Below are positions 1 to 9,251 of a stretch of DNA of 64,000 bases, piece by piece (within the stretch, counting starts at the first letter, position 1; each line of letters begins with the position of its first letter). The translations under genes were made by a program, and so were the position numbers. The notes under the pieces are model-generated. The model was not told the origin of the DNA, did no database searches, and was given only the letters and a program-made list of their open reading frames with translations. Source of the stretch: an uncultured Lachnospiraceae bacterium (GTDB taxonomy: Bacteria > Bacillota > Clostridia > Lachnospirales > Lachnospiraceae); NCBI GenBank assembly GCA_910578085.1, contig CAJTPM010000006.1, positions 101,820-165,819 on the forward strand, read 5' to 3'.

Positions 1-701
1 GGATAACCAGACGTATAATCATAAAGGAGCCCTGACAGTTCTTTTATGTCCATACCGGTCTGGTGGTCTTTCTTATATTCCTCCAACATCCCGCTTATGT
101 CTTTCGCGGAAAAATGCATAGTTATATTAAAATCCGCCGCAATATCGAATGTCGTAAACTCCCGTCAGTATGACAGACTGAAATGTGGAGATTCTTTTTC
201 TCATCAGATAATACTGCCGCAGTCCCGCAAGAAAATCAATAAACACCTAATTGTTCGAAGCAGAGTCTACTTCATCAATCAGTAATACGATCTTTTTTCA
301 GAATTCCCGCACCATTTCAGCAATAAAATAAACAACGCAGATATTGTCATTTCTCTGACTTTATGATCAGCATACTGCTCAAATTCCGCTTTCAGATCAT
401 CTGGCATATTTTTGCCGCACAACAGTAACTGTCTTGAAAAAGCTGCGACAAAGTTCTGCTCGGATACAAAATCTGCATAGCTGATTCCCTGAAAATCCAG
501 GCTGATCACCTCATAGTCCTTTTTCAAATACTCTGCAAGCGCCGCCAATACAGTTGTCTTTCCATACTGTCTGGCCCTGTTGATCGTAAAATATTTTTCG
601 GCATCCACCATAGCCCTGATTCGCTCAAGCCGTCCTGTCAGATCCACCATATAATGCATTTGCGAATCACAATATCCCTCCGTATTAAACGTTCTTGCCA
701 T
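1..701 (-). pseudogene. Decayed AAA-ATPase-like protein (AAA-ATPase_like/PD-(D/E)XK family), partial
   Basis: The intact 5' part codes for about 136 residues from ATG 701, beginning MARTFNTEGYCDSQMHYMVD and containing the P-loop-like NRARQYGKTTVL typical of the AAA-ATPase_like family. The frame is then lost near 285. The Walker B segment IVLLIDEVDSASNN is still readable in the next frame but is followed at once by TAG (about 250). Past that, VFIDFLAGLRQYY and TFQSVILTGVYDI can be read, then the frame shifts again into DIAADFNITMHFSAKDISG and continues off the left edge with the TSGYP motif. The stretch that normally links GVYD to the NIAADF-like motif appears deleted. Three separate lesions make this a clear pseudogene. 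The rest of the gene, including any nuclease domain, lies outside the window. Members of this family are often multicopy in Lachnospiraceae and their role is poorly known. Confidence 0.82.
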
Positions 702-744
702 CTATCAAAACGCCCCCTTCCCGGTTACGTCATCCCTTTTTCAC

Positions 745-773
745 TTTAATCTCCGATACTTTCTAATTATACT
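745..773 (+). promoter_or_regulatory. Candidate sigma-A promoter for the LanFEG-like ABC operon
   Basis: TTTAAT (745-750), a 17-base spacer and TATACT (768-773) lie 160 bases ahead of the first ABC gene, in the only gap before it. The -35 is weak, so this is a tentative call. Confidence 0.3.
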
Positions 774-932
774 ATAGGTACTGATAAAAGACAAATCTCT
801 TTATCGCCCAAAACTGCATCTCTCCATCTTTTTCAAATGTAAGGTTTCCGCAAGCCTCAGGAAAGGTTCTTTTAAGGTTCACGCAGTAAAATTTACTCAA
901 ATCAAATTCTGAGGAGGAGGTATCTCATTACC

Positions 933-1856
933 ATGATGGACTACATCATTGAAACAAAAAATCTCACCAAACAGTACGGCACCGCAAAAAGCGTAAACAG
1001 TTTAAACATCCACGTTCGGAAAGGCCGGATCTACGGACTGCTCGGGCGAAACGGCGCCGGGAAGACCACCACCATGAAAATGCTGCTCGGCCTTACTAAG
1101 CCCACTTCCGGCGAAGTGATGATTTGGGAAAAATCCCTTGCCGGAAACGAGAAGAACGCTTTGCCCCGGATCGGCTCCCTGATCGAATCCCCCGGTTTTT
1201 ATCCCAACCTTACGGCCACCGAAAATTTACAGATCTTCGCCGCCCTGCGGGGTTTGAACGACAAATCCGCGGTAAAGGAAGCCCTGGAACTGGTAAGCCT
1301 GCCCTATAAAGACAGGAAGCTGTACTCCCAGTATTCCCTGGGCATGAAACAGCGGCTCGCCATCGCCCTCGCCGTGATGCATGATCCCGAGCTTCTGATC
1401 CTGGACGAACCGATCAACGGTCTGGATCCCATCGGTATCGCAGAGGTGCGCGCTTTTATCCGTGCCCTATGCGACGAGAGAGGAAAAACCATCCTGATCT
1501 CCAGCCATATCCTGTCCGAGATCGCCCTGCTCGCCGATGATATCGGCATTATAGACAAAGGTGTCCTGTTGGAGGAGGAGAGCCTCGGAGAACTGGAAGC
1601 AAAAAGCAGCAGGTACATCCGCCTCACCGTCTCCGATTCCGACAAAGCTGTAAAGATACTGGAGCATCAATTTCACGAATACCGATACGCTGTGCAGGAT
1701 GTCCACGGTCTGCAGATCTATAATCCGGATCTCTCCGTGGGCAGGATCGTCACGGCCTTTGTAAAAGACGGTTTGGAAGTATCGGAAGCTTTTATCCATG
1801 AGGAAAGTCTGGAAGACTATTTTAAACGGGTGACAGGAGGTGAGGGCATTGCTTAA
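933..1856 (+). CDS. ABC transporter ATP-binding protein, LanF/BcrA type
   Basis: A 307-residue cytoplasmic ATPase that should power the two membrane proteins encoded next. Walker A is GRNGAGKTT (about residues 37-45), the signature is YSLGMKQRLAIA (about 136) and Walker B is LLILDEP (about 157), followed by an H-loop SSHILSEIA. The roughly 100-residue C-terminal extension is usual for BcrA/LanF-type ATPases. GAGGAGGAGG at 911-920 sits a good distance ahead of ATG 933 (a second ATG follows at once). It overlaps the next gene by a few bases, so the three genes form one operon. Known relatives export bacitracin or give self-protection from lantibiotics. No biosynthetic genes are present, so a resistance or immunity role is inference. 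Confidence 0.9.
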   Translation: MMDYIIETKNLTKQYGTAKSVNSLNIHVRKGRIYGLLGRNGAGKTTTMKMLLGLTKPTSGEVMIWEKSLAGNEKNALPRIGSLIESPGFYPNLTATENLQIFAALRGLNDKSAVKEALELVSLPYKDRKLYSQYSLGMKQRLAIALAVMHDPELLILDEPINGLDPIGIAEVRAFIRALCDERGKTILISSHILSEIALLADDIGIIDKGVLLEEESLGELEAKSSRYIRLTVSDSDKAVKILEHQFHEYRYAVQDVHGLQIYNPDLSVGRIVTAFVKDGLEVSEAFIHEESLEDYFKRVTGGEGIA

Positions 1857-2628
1857 ACTGATCAGATGTGAATTTTTGAAAATCAAAAGAAAAAAATTAT
1901 TCCGGATCGCTTTTCTCACCACCTTTATTATGCCTGTCTTTTATTTCATGATCATAAAGGAGGCAACTCTCGACAATCTCATGTCGGTGGTGCAGGAGGA
2001 GAACGGCTTTCTGGTGCTGATTCCCCTCTCCATCGTGCTGGCCGCCAACCTCTTTTTCGAGGAACAGGATCACGACACCTTAAAAAACCTGCTGTGTATC
2101 CCAGTCACAAAGTCAAGGCTTGCTCTGGCAAAACTTTTTGTCATTCTGCTCTTTGACCTCGCCTATGAACTGGCGGGCTTTCTCGTCTCTCTCCTGCTCG
2201 CGCTCTTTTCCGACGTTCCGTTGAACGGGCTGGGGAAAGAATTTCTTCTGACCGTTTGCTGCGGCGTGCTGCTGTGGGCGGCGTCGATGCCCTGCCTGCT
2301 CTTTGTGATCTGGTGCAACAGATCCTACATCATCTCCGTGATCATCGCCTTCGCCTACACGACGCTTGGGTATATTCTGCACATCAGCGACGCGGTGATA
2401 CGGGTACCTCTGGGATGCAATCTGCCCACTTTTCTCCCGGTTCCTGTGATCTTCCGGTGGCTTTATCAGTTTCACTCTCTGGAGAACGCGGGCTCTGTGC
2501 TCACGGAATTTTATGAGGGATTCCGCCCTTATTTCGTGCCCACACCGGCGGTTTTTGCCATCCTCATTGGGGAAGCGCTTTTCTGCATCCTTATCATGAT
2601 AAAAATATATGAGAAACAGAAAATTTAA
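1849..2628 (+). CDS. ABC-2 type permease, lantibiotic immunity (LanE/MutE) type
   Basis: A 259-residue integral membrane protein with about six hydrophobic segments, starting with a positively charged amphipathic end (LKLIRCEFLKIKRKK) typical of LanE/LanG-like permeases. The preferred start is TTG 1849: AGGAGG at 1835-1840 is 8 bases upstream of it but would overlap the alternative GTG at 1840. It overlaps the ATPase stop (1854-1856). With the following permease it should form the membrane channel for the ATPase. The substrate cannot be told from sequence. Confidence 0.85.
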   Translation: MLKLIRCEFLKIKRKKLFRIAFLTTFIMPVFYFMIIKEATLDNLMSVVQEENGFLVLIPLSIVLAANLFFEEQDHDTLKNLLCIPVTKSRLALAKLFVILLFDLAYELAGFLVSLLLALFSDVPLNGLGKEFLLTVCCGVLLWAASMPCLLFVIWCNRSYIISVIIAFAYTTLGYILHISDAVIRVPLGCNLPTFLPVPVIFRWLYQFHSLENAGSVLTEFYEGFRPYFVPTPAVFAILIGEALFCILIMIKIYEKQKI

Positions 2629-2649
2629 TTTCAGACAGGAGGAAACACC

Positions 2650-3480
2650 ATGTTTGCCATGATAAAAACCGAATTTCAGAAAATAAAGCGGTACCACATC
2701 CTGCTGATCGGCCTGATCGGCATGGCATGTTCGCCGTTACTTCAATACCTTTCTCAGCTTGTGATGAATGAGGAGCTGAGAAACCCCCACTTTAATTTTG
2801 CAGCTCTGATCGACAACACGATCTGGGGCAACACGCAGATCTTCATGCCGGTCTTATTCACTCTGACCGCGGGCTACCTGATCAACAGGGAGTATACCGA
2901 CGACACTCTGAAAAATATCCTGACCGTTCCTGTCTCCTGGCGGAGATTTCTCTGCGGGAAACTGGTTTCCATGGGTATTCTGGCGGTACTCTTCGGCATC
3001 TACAGTCTGATTGTCACCGCGCTCATCAGCGCCCTTGCCCATCTCCCAGATATCCGTTTTGCCGTCTTTCTCAGGGCTCTTCCTCAGATGACTGCCCTTT
3101 CGGTCTGCGTCTATATTGTCGTTTTGCCGCTTATCGCCTTCTGCAGCAGGAAACCCGGACTGTTTATGTCAGGTTCGGTGGTATCCTTTCTGGCCGGGTA
3201 CTGCGTCCTGTTCTTCAAGGAGGGGCTGCTACGGAATATCTATCCCTTCTCGGCGGCTCTGACTGTGATAGGCTTTGATACCGCCGATTATGCGGGCACA
3301 TCCGAAACGGGAAGTATGCCCCTTGCGCTCCTCTCTCTCGGCACGACGCTTTTGATCAGCGCAATACTGATCCTCACCGGAAGGACGCCGGAGACTGCAC
3401 AGAAGAAGAAACCTTCCAAAAAATCGGGCGCTTCTTATCGTCCCGCACAGAGAGCACGCAGAGCTGCCGGCAAATTCTAA
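2650..3480 (+). CDS. ABC-2 type permease, lantibiotic immunity (LanG/MutG) type
   Basis: A 276-residue membrane protein, paralogous in layout to the preceding permease: an amphipathic N-terminus (MIKTEFQKIKRYH), about six membrane spans and a short basic tail (KKKPSKKSGASYRPAQRARRAA). A strong AGGAGG (2637-2642) precedes ATG 2650. The spacing of 21 bases from the previous stop and same strand mark it as the third gene of the LanFEG-like operon. The lysine/arginine-rich tail is longer than in many relatives and presumably cytoplasmic. The region 3481-3638 between this gene and the convergent next operon shows no convincing terminator. Confidence 0.83.
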   Translation: MFAMIKTEFQKIKRYHILLIGLIGMACSPLLQYLSQLVMNEELRNPHFNFAALIDNTIWGNTQIFMPVLFTLTAGYLINREYTDDTLKNILTVPVSWRRFLCGKLVSMGILAVLFGIYSLIVTALISALAHLPDIRFAVFLRALPQMTALSVCVYIVVLPLIAFCSRKPGLFMSGSVVSFLAGYCVLFFKEGLLRNIYPFSAALTVIGFDTADYAGTSETGSMPLALLSLGTTLLISAILILTGRTPETAQKKKPSKKSGASYRPAQRARRAAGKF

Positions 3481-3638
3481 ATTTCTCCGGCATCTACTTT
3501 TCCGGCGCTGTCTTTTCTGGCAACGTCGGAATTTCTTCCTAAATCTATTTTCAAAGTTCCCTCTAGCTCTCCATTCCATCGTCTTTCAGTCAGTGGTATA
3601 AATGATAGAAAACTGCTTTCCTTCACAGCAATACAGCC

Positions 3639-4301
3639 TCACCCCGCCAGCACACCGTCCACGATCCGCACAATACGCTTTGCGGATCGTGCCACCTCCA
3701 GATCGTGGGTGATCATCACGATCGTATTGCCCATTTCATTCAGTTCTTTAAAAAGCTTCAAGACATCTCTCCCACTGGTCTGGTCCAGAGCGCCGGTAGG
3801 CTCGTCGTCCAGCAGGATCGCCGGTTTTCCGACTAACGCTCTGGCAATCGATACCCGTTGTTTCTGGCCGCCGGACAGCTCGTTTGGTTTATGCAGGATC
3901 CTTTCCCCAAGCCCCAACAGATGGATCGTGTCAATGCATTTTTCCTCCGCTTCCCCATGTTTCATTCCTCGCATCAATAAGGGCATAATAATATTCTGCA
4001 TCACATTGTAGGTAGGAATCAGCTGGTAATTCTGAAAGATAAACCCTATCTTCCGATTCCTTACTTCCGTCAGGTCATCCTCCTTTGTCTCATGGATCGC
4101 CATGCCGTCCAGAAAATATTCTCCGCTGTCCATAATATCCATACAGCCGACAATATTCATAAAAGTAGTCTTACCGGATCCCGACGGCCCCAGTATGGCC
4201 ACATACTCTCCTTTTTCCACGGAAAAGTCAATATTTTTCAGAATGGGCAGTCTTTCTTCTCCCAGCATATATCCCTTGTTGATTGCTTTCATGGTAATCA
4301 T
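3639..4301 (-). CDS. ABC transporter ATP-binding protein, MacB/LolD type
   Basis: A 220-residue ATPase with Walker A GPSGSGKTT (about residues 39-47), signature LSGGQKQRVSIARAL and a Walker B reading ILLDDEPTGALD. The second acidic residue before the Glu is part of a slightly unusual LLDDEP rather than LLADEP. The family couples ATP hydrolysis to FtsX/MacB-type permeases that move molecules by mechanotransmission. It is the last gene of the operon running from about 10085 to 3639, behind a MacB-like permease and HlyD-type adaptors. The substrate is probably a peptide or amphiphilic antimicrobial, by inference from family. Confidence 0.9.
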   Translation of the reverse strand: MITMKAINKGYMLGEERLPILKNIDFSVEKGEYVAILGPSGSGKTTFMNIVGCMDIMDSGEYFLDGMAIHETKEDDLTEVRNRKIGFIFQNYQLIPTYNVMQNIIMPLLMRGMKHGEAEEKCIDTIHLLGLGERILHKPNELSGGQKQRVSIARALVGKPAILLDDEPTGALDQTSGRDVLKLFKELNEMGNTIVMITHDLEVARSAKRIVRIVDGVLAG

Positions 4302-4317
4302 ACTCTGTCTCCCGACA

Positions 4318-4351
4318 CCTCAGACGAATGTGAAGGCACGTCTGTCTGAGG
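4318..4351 (-). other. Intra-operon hairpin between permease and ATPase
   Basis: Eight-base complementary arms (CCTCAGAC, 4318-4325, and GTCTGAGG, 4344-4351) surround an 18-base loop in the 105-base gap between the two ABC genes. There is no T-tract, so it may be a processing or mRNA-stability hairpin rather than a terminator. Confidence 0.35.
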
Positions 4352-4406
4352 CATAAACACAACATTAAAAATCTTTCTCCGTTTTTTCTTCCTGCAATAT
4401 CCCCGG

Positions 4407-5594
4407 TCATTCCTGATTTAACGCGACCACCGGCACCAGTCTCGACGCCTTGTATGCGGGATAAAACCCGAAAATACTTCCGGTTATCACCCCAAACAGT
4501 AACGACAGCACCGCCCCCTGAACAGACAGTTCCACCCGCACGGAAAACAGTTCCACGACGGGCGTGACCGCCAGTGCAAGCAGTACTCCCAGCACACCCC
4601 CTACCAGACTGGTACAGCCTGCCTCCAGAAGAAACTCCAAAAGGATTTCCTTCCTGGAACAGCCGATGGCTTTCAGAATGCCGATCTCATTCGTCCTCTC
4701 CTTCACTGTCACAAACAGCACGTTCATAATACCTATTCCGCCTACGATAAAGACAATAACGGCCATGGAGATCAGCAAAAGCGTCAGCGTTTCGTTGGAA
4801 GCAGATGCCGCTTCCATCTTGCTCCCCGCATCAGAAATGGTAAACGCAGTATTGGGATAGCTCTCCTTTAACTCGCTCTCCACGTCCGCCATCACGCTCT
4901 CCACAGCTTCCACATCGTCCGCTATCACCGTGATCGTCGGGCTGATATCGTTTCCGGTTATGTATTTGATTCCTGTTTCATAGGGAATAAAGACCGTCTG
5001 GTCCGGGCTGATACCAGATGCGACACTGCCCATCTCCGAGAGAACACCTCCCACCACATAGGCTCTGTCATCAATATACAACGTATTGTCGTAAGCATTG
5101 TAGGCACTGCCGAAAACCGCGTTTGCCACAGCCGATCCCAGAATACAGATCTTTTCCTTATTCTGATTATTTTCCTCTGTCAGAAATTCACCGATCGCCA
5201 TCCCCAGATTGCTGATCGTCCCATAATTATGCAGTACTCCCGCCACTGTATAATAGGAAGAGGTATCCAGTTCCCCGCCTTCCACGGAAGCGGTAGCGGA
5301 ATAGGAGATCGTTGCATCAGAAATCTCGGGAACAAAAAGCATCAGGTTTTCCGCATCTTCATAAGTTAAAGTTACCTTTTCGTTTACAACGTTTTCCTCA
5401 TAGGAGATATCCACAGCGCCTGCATTCAAATTTTTAAACTGTTCCGCCACCTCTTCCCTGCCGCCCGTGCCTATGGCAAGTACCATCATGATCGTAGCTG
5501 ATCCCGCTACGATACCAATGGAAGTCAGAATGACCTTAAACTTATTCTGTGACAGATTCAGCCAGACCAGTCTGAAAATTTCTGATAATCTCAT
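4407..5594 (-). CDS. MacB-like ABC transporter permease (FtsX family)
   Basis: A 395-residue permease with the classic MacB layout: one N-terminal membrane helix (about residues 18-42), a roughly 220-residue extracytoplasmic MacB-PCD domain, then three C-terminal helices forming the FtsX domain, with the conserved KERTNEIGILKAIGCSRKEIL loop and a C-terminal FGFYPAYKASRLVPVVAL. Length is typical for Gram-positive MacB-like permeases. It follows two adaptor genes and precedes the ATPase, so adaptor, permease and ATPase likely form one exporter complex. In a Gram-positive cell there is no outer-membrane partner, so the adaptors probably span the cell wall. Confidence 0.9.
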   Translation of the reverse strand: MRLSEIFRLVWLNLSQNKFKVILTSIGIVAGSATIMMVLAIGTGGREEVAEQFKNLNAGAVDISYEENVVNEKVTLTYEDAENLMLFVPEISDATISYSATASVEGGELDTSSYYTVAGVLHNYGTISNLGMAIGEFLTEENNQNKEKICILGSAVANAVFGSAYNAYDNTLYIDDRAYVVGGVLSEMGSVASGISPDQTVFIPYETGIKYITGNDISPTITVIADDVEAVESVMADVESELKESYPNTAFTISDAGSKMEAASASNETLTLLLISMAVIVFIVGGIGIMNVLFVTVKERTNEIGILKAIGCSRKEILLEFLLEAGCTSLVGGVLGVLLALAVTPVVELFSVRVELSVQGAVLSLLFGVITGSIFGFYPAYKASRLVPVVALNQE

Positions 5595-5612
5595 GTTTTG
5601 CCTCCTGATGCC

Positions 5613-7319
5613 TTAAACTCTGCTCTCTATCAGCACAATATCCCCTTCCGAAAGCCCTTCCACAACCTGTATATAAATACCGTCCGAAAATCCTGTGCTG
5701 ATTTCCTTTTTTACGGTATTTCCTTCTTCATCCCGAACCTTTACATAACTCTTTTCATTTTCCGTGATAACAGCCCGTCTGTAGATATACAATGTCTCCT
5801 CACTCTGTTTTGTCACAAACGTGATATCTCCTGTCATTCCCTGGAAAAGTTTTGACACATCGCCCTCCAGGGTGACTGTCACATCATACAGGACATTCCC
5901 GTCAGAGTCCGTGGAAGCGTCTGAGATCTCCGTAACCTGTGCCCTGAAAATCTCCTCCGGATAGGCCGTAAAACTGATATTTGCCTCCGATCCGAGAGAG
6001 ATATCCTCCATATCTTTCTCATCCACCGTTACCGACATGGCCACATCTTCCATATCATAAAGCGTCACTAACACGCTGCCTGTCGAGATACTATCCCCTT
6101 CTTCCAGTTCCACGCCTGTGACAATGCCGTTATATTGCGCGAGCACTCCACTACCGCTTATGTAAGAACTGTATGCTTCCCACTTTTCTTTGGTTTCCTC
6201 ATAGATTTCTTCCTGGACTGCGGCATCTTCCTCCAGATTTGCAAGGGTGACATCATAGGTTTCCTGAGCCGTATCATAAGCCAGTTTTCTCAGGTCATAG
6301 GTCTGCTTTGCGTTAAGCTGTCCTGTCTCCAACTCCCGCAGCGCCGCACTGTAATTTTCAGAGGCCTGTTCCACATTTTCCTGCGCCTGTTCCACACTGT
6401 TTTCAAGCTGCTCTTTCTGCTTCTCCAAAGAATCTGCAGTGGCCTGTGCGCTTTCTGTCAATTCATAATAGTATACATAACCTGCGGCATCCGAGGCCGA
6501 TGTATGGTTCAGGCTGTATGTACAATTCTCCAGGATCTGCAGCGCATCCTCGTAGGAATCCATAATATCTTCAAGTCTGGCCTGATATTCGGCAAGAGAT
6601 GTCTCCGCCCGTTCCAGAGCGATACTGCAGTTTTCCACAGCATCCTGCAGTTCTCTGATCGCGGCATCATATTCCGTCCCGGCATAATTCCCGTAGGCCA
6701 CACTGCTCTCATATGTATATTTCGCTGTCTGCTTCGACAGCGTCTGGTCCGCATAGAGCGCATCCAGATCCGCTTTTGCCTTTTCCACGTTTGTCTGCAG
6801 TTCCTGCTCCAGCCCGGATACGCTCTCCTCCTCAATCACATACAGGATATCGCCTTTTTCCACCTGCTGACCTACCGACACCGAAACCTCTGCCACTGTC
6901 AGACTGAAATCATCCCCCGTTCCCGTCATATTTCTGCTGCCGTCTAACATCTGGCTGAATAAATCCGGTGTGCCTCCCCCTGACGCACTCATGCCGCCAG
7001 AAGGCATCATCCCACCGACGTTCCCGAAATTCCGGTCACCGGTATCTTCTTTCGTACTTTCCGTATCTGCTCTCTGCAGAGCACTCATATCCAGATCAAA
7101 GGTCTGCTCTACCGTGCCGATATCGACACTGCCGCTCTTTGTAACGCCTGCTGTAAGCGTTCCATACTCCACCTTCGTTTCCTTATAAGTGACCGTCTTC
7201 TCTTTCTCGTTTTTATGAATAAATATAGCAATAACAGTTACGAGAAGAAACAGACCGACCGCCGTCCCGGACAAAATCCACCATTTTGTTTTTCCTGTTT
7301 TCTTTTTCTCTGAATCCAT
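5613..7319 (-). CDS. HlyD/MacA-type efflux adaptor protein (membrane fusion protein)
   Basis: A 568-residue membrane-anchored adaptor. ATG 7319 (MDSEKKK) is preferred over a start at 7349 because GGGAGAGGCGG lies just ahead of it. One N-terminal membrane helix (about 13-33) is followed by a split biotinyl-lipoyl half-motif (VSVSVGQQVEKGDILYVIEE), a long coiled coil rich in Ala, Glu and Gln (roughly 170-390), the second lipoyl half (GIVTGVELEEGDSIS), and a beta-barrel domain ending in IQVVEGLSEGDIVLIESRV. The acidic, Gly/Met-rich insert before the lipoyl domain is unusual. It sits 18 bases from the permease gene, so it is probably the main adaptor of this exporter. Confidence 0.85.
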   Translation of the reverse strand: MDSEKKKTGKTKWWILSGTAVGLFLLVTVIAIFIHKNEKEKTVTYKETKVEYGTLTAGVTKSGSVDIGTVEQTFDLDMSALQRADTESTKEDTGDRNFGNVGGMMPSGGMSASGGGTPDLFSQMLDGSRNMTGTGDDFSLTVAEVSVSVGQQVEKGDILYVIEEESVSGLEQELQTNVEKAKADLDALYADQTLSKQTAKYTYESSVAYGNYAGTEYDAAIRELQDAVENCSIALERAETSLAEYQARLEDIMDSYEDALQILENCTYSLNHTSASDAAGYVYYYELTESAQATADSLEKQKEQLENSVEQAQENVEQASENYSAALRELETGQLNAKQTYDLRKLAYDTAQETYDVTLANLEEDAAVQEEIYEETKEKWEAYSSYISGSGVLAQYNGIVTGVELEEGDSISTGSVLVTLYDMEDVAMSVTVDEKDMEDISLGSEANISFTAYPEEIFRAQVTEISDASTDSDGNVLYDVTVTLEGDVSKLFQGMTGDITFVTKQSEETLYIYRRAVITENEKSYVKVRDEEGNTVKKEISTGFSDGIYIQVVEGLSEGDIVLIESRV

Positions 7320-7424
7320 GAGCTCAAACCGCCTCTCCCATATCTGCAAAACTCTCTGTCAGCTTCCGCCTCCCGCAGGCACTCCGCCATTTCCCCCCGT
7401 AGGCATTCCTTCTCCCGACGGCAT

Positions 7425-9251
7425 TTAGCCTCCGGATAGCATTCCTTCCCCGGATGGCATTCTTCCTCCGGATGGCATTCCGCCACCAAACGGCATTTCT
7501 CCGCCGGATGGCATTTTGCCGCCAAACGGCATTTCGCCGCCCTCAAAATCCCCGTCCGGCATGCCTTCCACTCCGGCTCCTTTGCCGGGGCCTGCAGGTT
7601 CCGAATCCCCGGTTTCGCTTTCGGCATCACCGTCTTCTGCCTCCTGTGCATCGCCTATGTCCTCCTCTTCCGCATTCACGCGGCTTGCCAGATAGACGGT
7701 ATCCCCCTCTTCCAGACCGGAAAGGATCTCCACATAAATGCCGTTATCCATTCCGGTCTCCACCTCTTTTTGCTCCATTTCTCCCGCAGACGTCTTATAA
7801 TAGACATAATATCTTCTATTTTCTTCCATAACCGCTTTCCTGGAAATATATAACACATCTTCCTTCTGCTTTGTCACAAAAATAACATCCGCCGTCATAC
7901 CGCTGTACAGAAGCGTGGTGTCTCCCTCCACGGCAATGACTACCGTATAACTGACCGCATTGCTCTCCCTCGACGTCGCCGTGGTATCGATGGAACGTAT
8001 GCTGCCCTCATAAACGGTATCCTCATAGGCTGTGAATGTGATGTCCACCTTATCCCCGACGTTCAGATCTACAATATCTTCCTGTGTCACGTCCACGGAA
8101 ATGGTCATGTCATCCGGCGCCGCATAGGAGATCATTGTGCCGGCATCCCGCAGACTGTCCCCCGCCTCATAGAGCACTTCCGTGACAATTCCGGCCTCTT
8201 TTGCATACAGACAGCCATCCTCTCCCACAAAGGCCTCAAAGGCTGACAGCTGCTTTTCTATCTGCTCCTTTTCATCCTCCGCCTCCTTCAATGTCTCTTT
8301 CAGGCTTTCCAGCTCTGCCTCATATGTCACCCGGGCATTCTCTCCGTTTATCATACTTTCCTGATAGGTCTCATCGGTCTCCAGCGCACTGATCCTGCTT
8401 TTTGCCGCCACATCTTCCAGTTTTTCCTGATAAGCTGCAATTTTTCTGTCATTATCCTCCAATGCCTGTTCAGCTTCCTGCAAAGCCTTTTTTGCATTTT
8501 CATACCGTGTCTGCAGATTCAGGTAGCTTTTCTGCATGATCATGAAGTTTACTGTATTGCTCTCTTCCTCCAAAACAGGCTTTTGCGCATCCAGATAGTC
8601 TTTTGCTGCCTCATTGTAATCCTTTGTGGCTTCCTCCAGTTTTTTCTGCAATAAAATGATGTTGGCGGTACGTTTTTCTATCTCCACCTGCAGCAGGGCG
8701 CTCTCATGGACGACGGACAGAGAAGAAGTTTCGTGGATCGATGACGCATATTGTTCATGGAGTTTCAGGATCGCCGCATCCGTTTCCGCCTCCAGCGCCG
8801 ATAAATTGTACCCTGCCTGTGCTTCCGTATAGGCAGCCTGCGCTTTGGCCGCAGCGTTTTCTAAAAGCATTCTCACATCTGAAATACTGTCCTGCGTAAA
8901 TCGATACAGAATATCTCCCTCCGAGAGCCGTTCCCCGGTTTTCACATACACCTCTTCTATTTTTAAATATTTCTGCACCGTTTCGTCACTTTCATCCTCC
9001 TCGTCCTCCTCCTCTTCGTCCGTACTGACATCCAGATCCAGATCATAGACAACAGATGTCACGCCATATTCCAGGGATCCGCTTTCCGTGACGCCGGCTT
9101 TCAGGGTTCCCCGCTCCACAGTCTGTTCTTTATATACCCACTGCTCTTTTTCCATAAGCGGTGCGACAAAAACGGTATAGCAGGCCGCTGCAGTCAGGAG
9201 AATGCCTGCAATGATTAGTACGATCCATTTCAGCTTCTTTCTTTTTTTCAC
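7425..9251 (-). CDS. HlyD/MacA-type efflux adaptor with Met-Pro-Gly repeat tail
   Basis: A second, 608-residue adaptor with the same plan as its downstream neighbour: GTG 9251 start behind GGGAGG, a membrane helix (about 8-30), lipoyl half-motif (VYVKTGERLSEGDILYRF), a long coiled coil (about 140-340), second lipoyl half (GIVTEVLYEAGDSLR) and beta-barrel ending YVEILSGLEEGDTVYLAS. It has an added acidic linker and a tail of about six MPxGG-type repeats. The same repeat continues in frame beyond the TAA stop for 21 more codons (to TGA 7359-7361), so the stop looks like a recent nonsense change that trimmed the tail. It overlaps the upstream fragment's last codon by 4 bases. Confidence 0.83.
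   Translation of the reverse strand: MKKRKKLKWIVLIIAGILLTAAACYTVFVAPLMEKEQWVYKEQTVERGTLKAGVTESGSLEYGVTSVVYDLDLDVSTDEEEEDEEDESDETVQKYLKIEEVYVKTGERLSEGDILYRFTQDSISDVRMLLENAAAKAQAAYTEAQAGYNLSALEAETDAAILKLHEQYASSIHETSSLSVVHESALLQVEIEKRTANIILLQKKLEEATKDYNEAAKDYLDAQKPVLEEESNTVNFMIMQKSYLNLQTRYENAKKALQEAEQALEDNDRKIAAYQEKLEDVAAKSRISALETDETYQESMINGENARVTYEAELESLKETLKEAEDEKEQIEKQLSAFEAFVGEDGCLYAKEAGIVTEVLYEAGDSLRDAGTMISYAAPDDMTISVDVTQEDIVDLNVGDKVDITFTAYEDTVYEGSIRSIDTTATSRESNAVSYTVVIAVEGDTTLLYSGMTADVIFVTKQKEDVLYISRKAVMEENRRYYVYYKTSAGEMEQKEVETGMDNGIYVEILSGLEEGDTVYLASRVNAEEEDIGDAQEAEDGDAESETGDSEPAGPGKGAGVEGMPDGDFEGGEMPFGGKMPSGGEMPFGGGMPSGGRMPSGEGMLSGG

Noticed and set aside
46..285. Open frame on the plus strand opposite the left-edge AAA-ATPase
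   Set aside because: The minus strand carries recognisable AAA-ATPase motifs in several frames; the plus frame has no ribosome site or known motif.
6135..6947. 270-codon plus-strand frame opposite the first adaptor gene
   Set aside because: Antisense shadow of a coiled-coil coding region, Leu/Phe/Cys-rich with no ribosome site.
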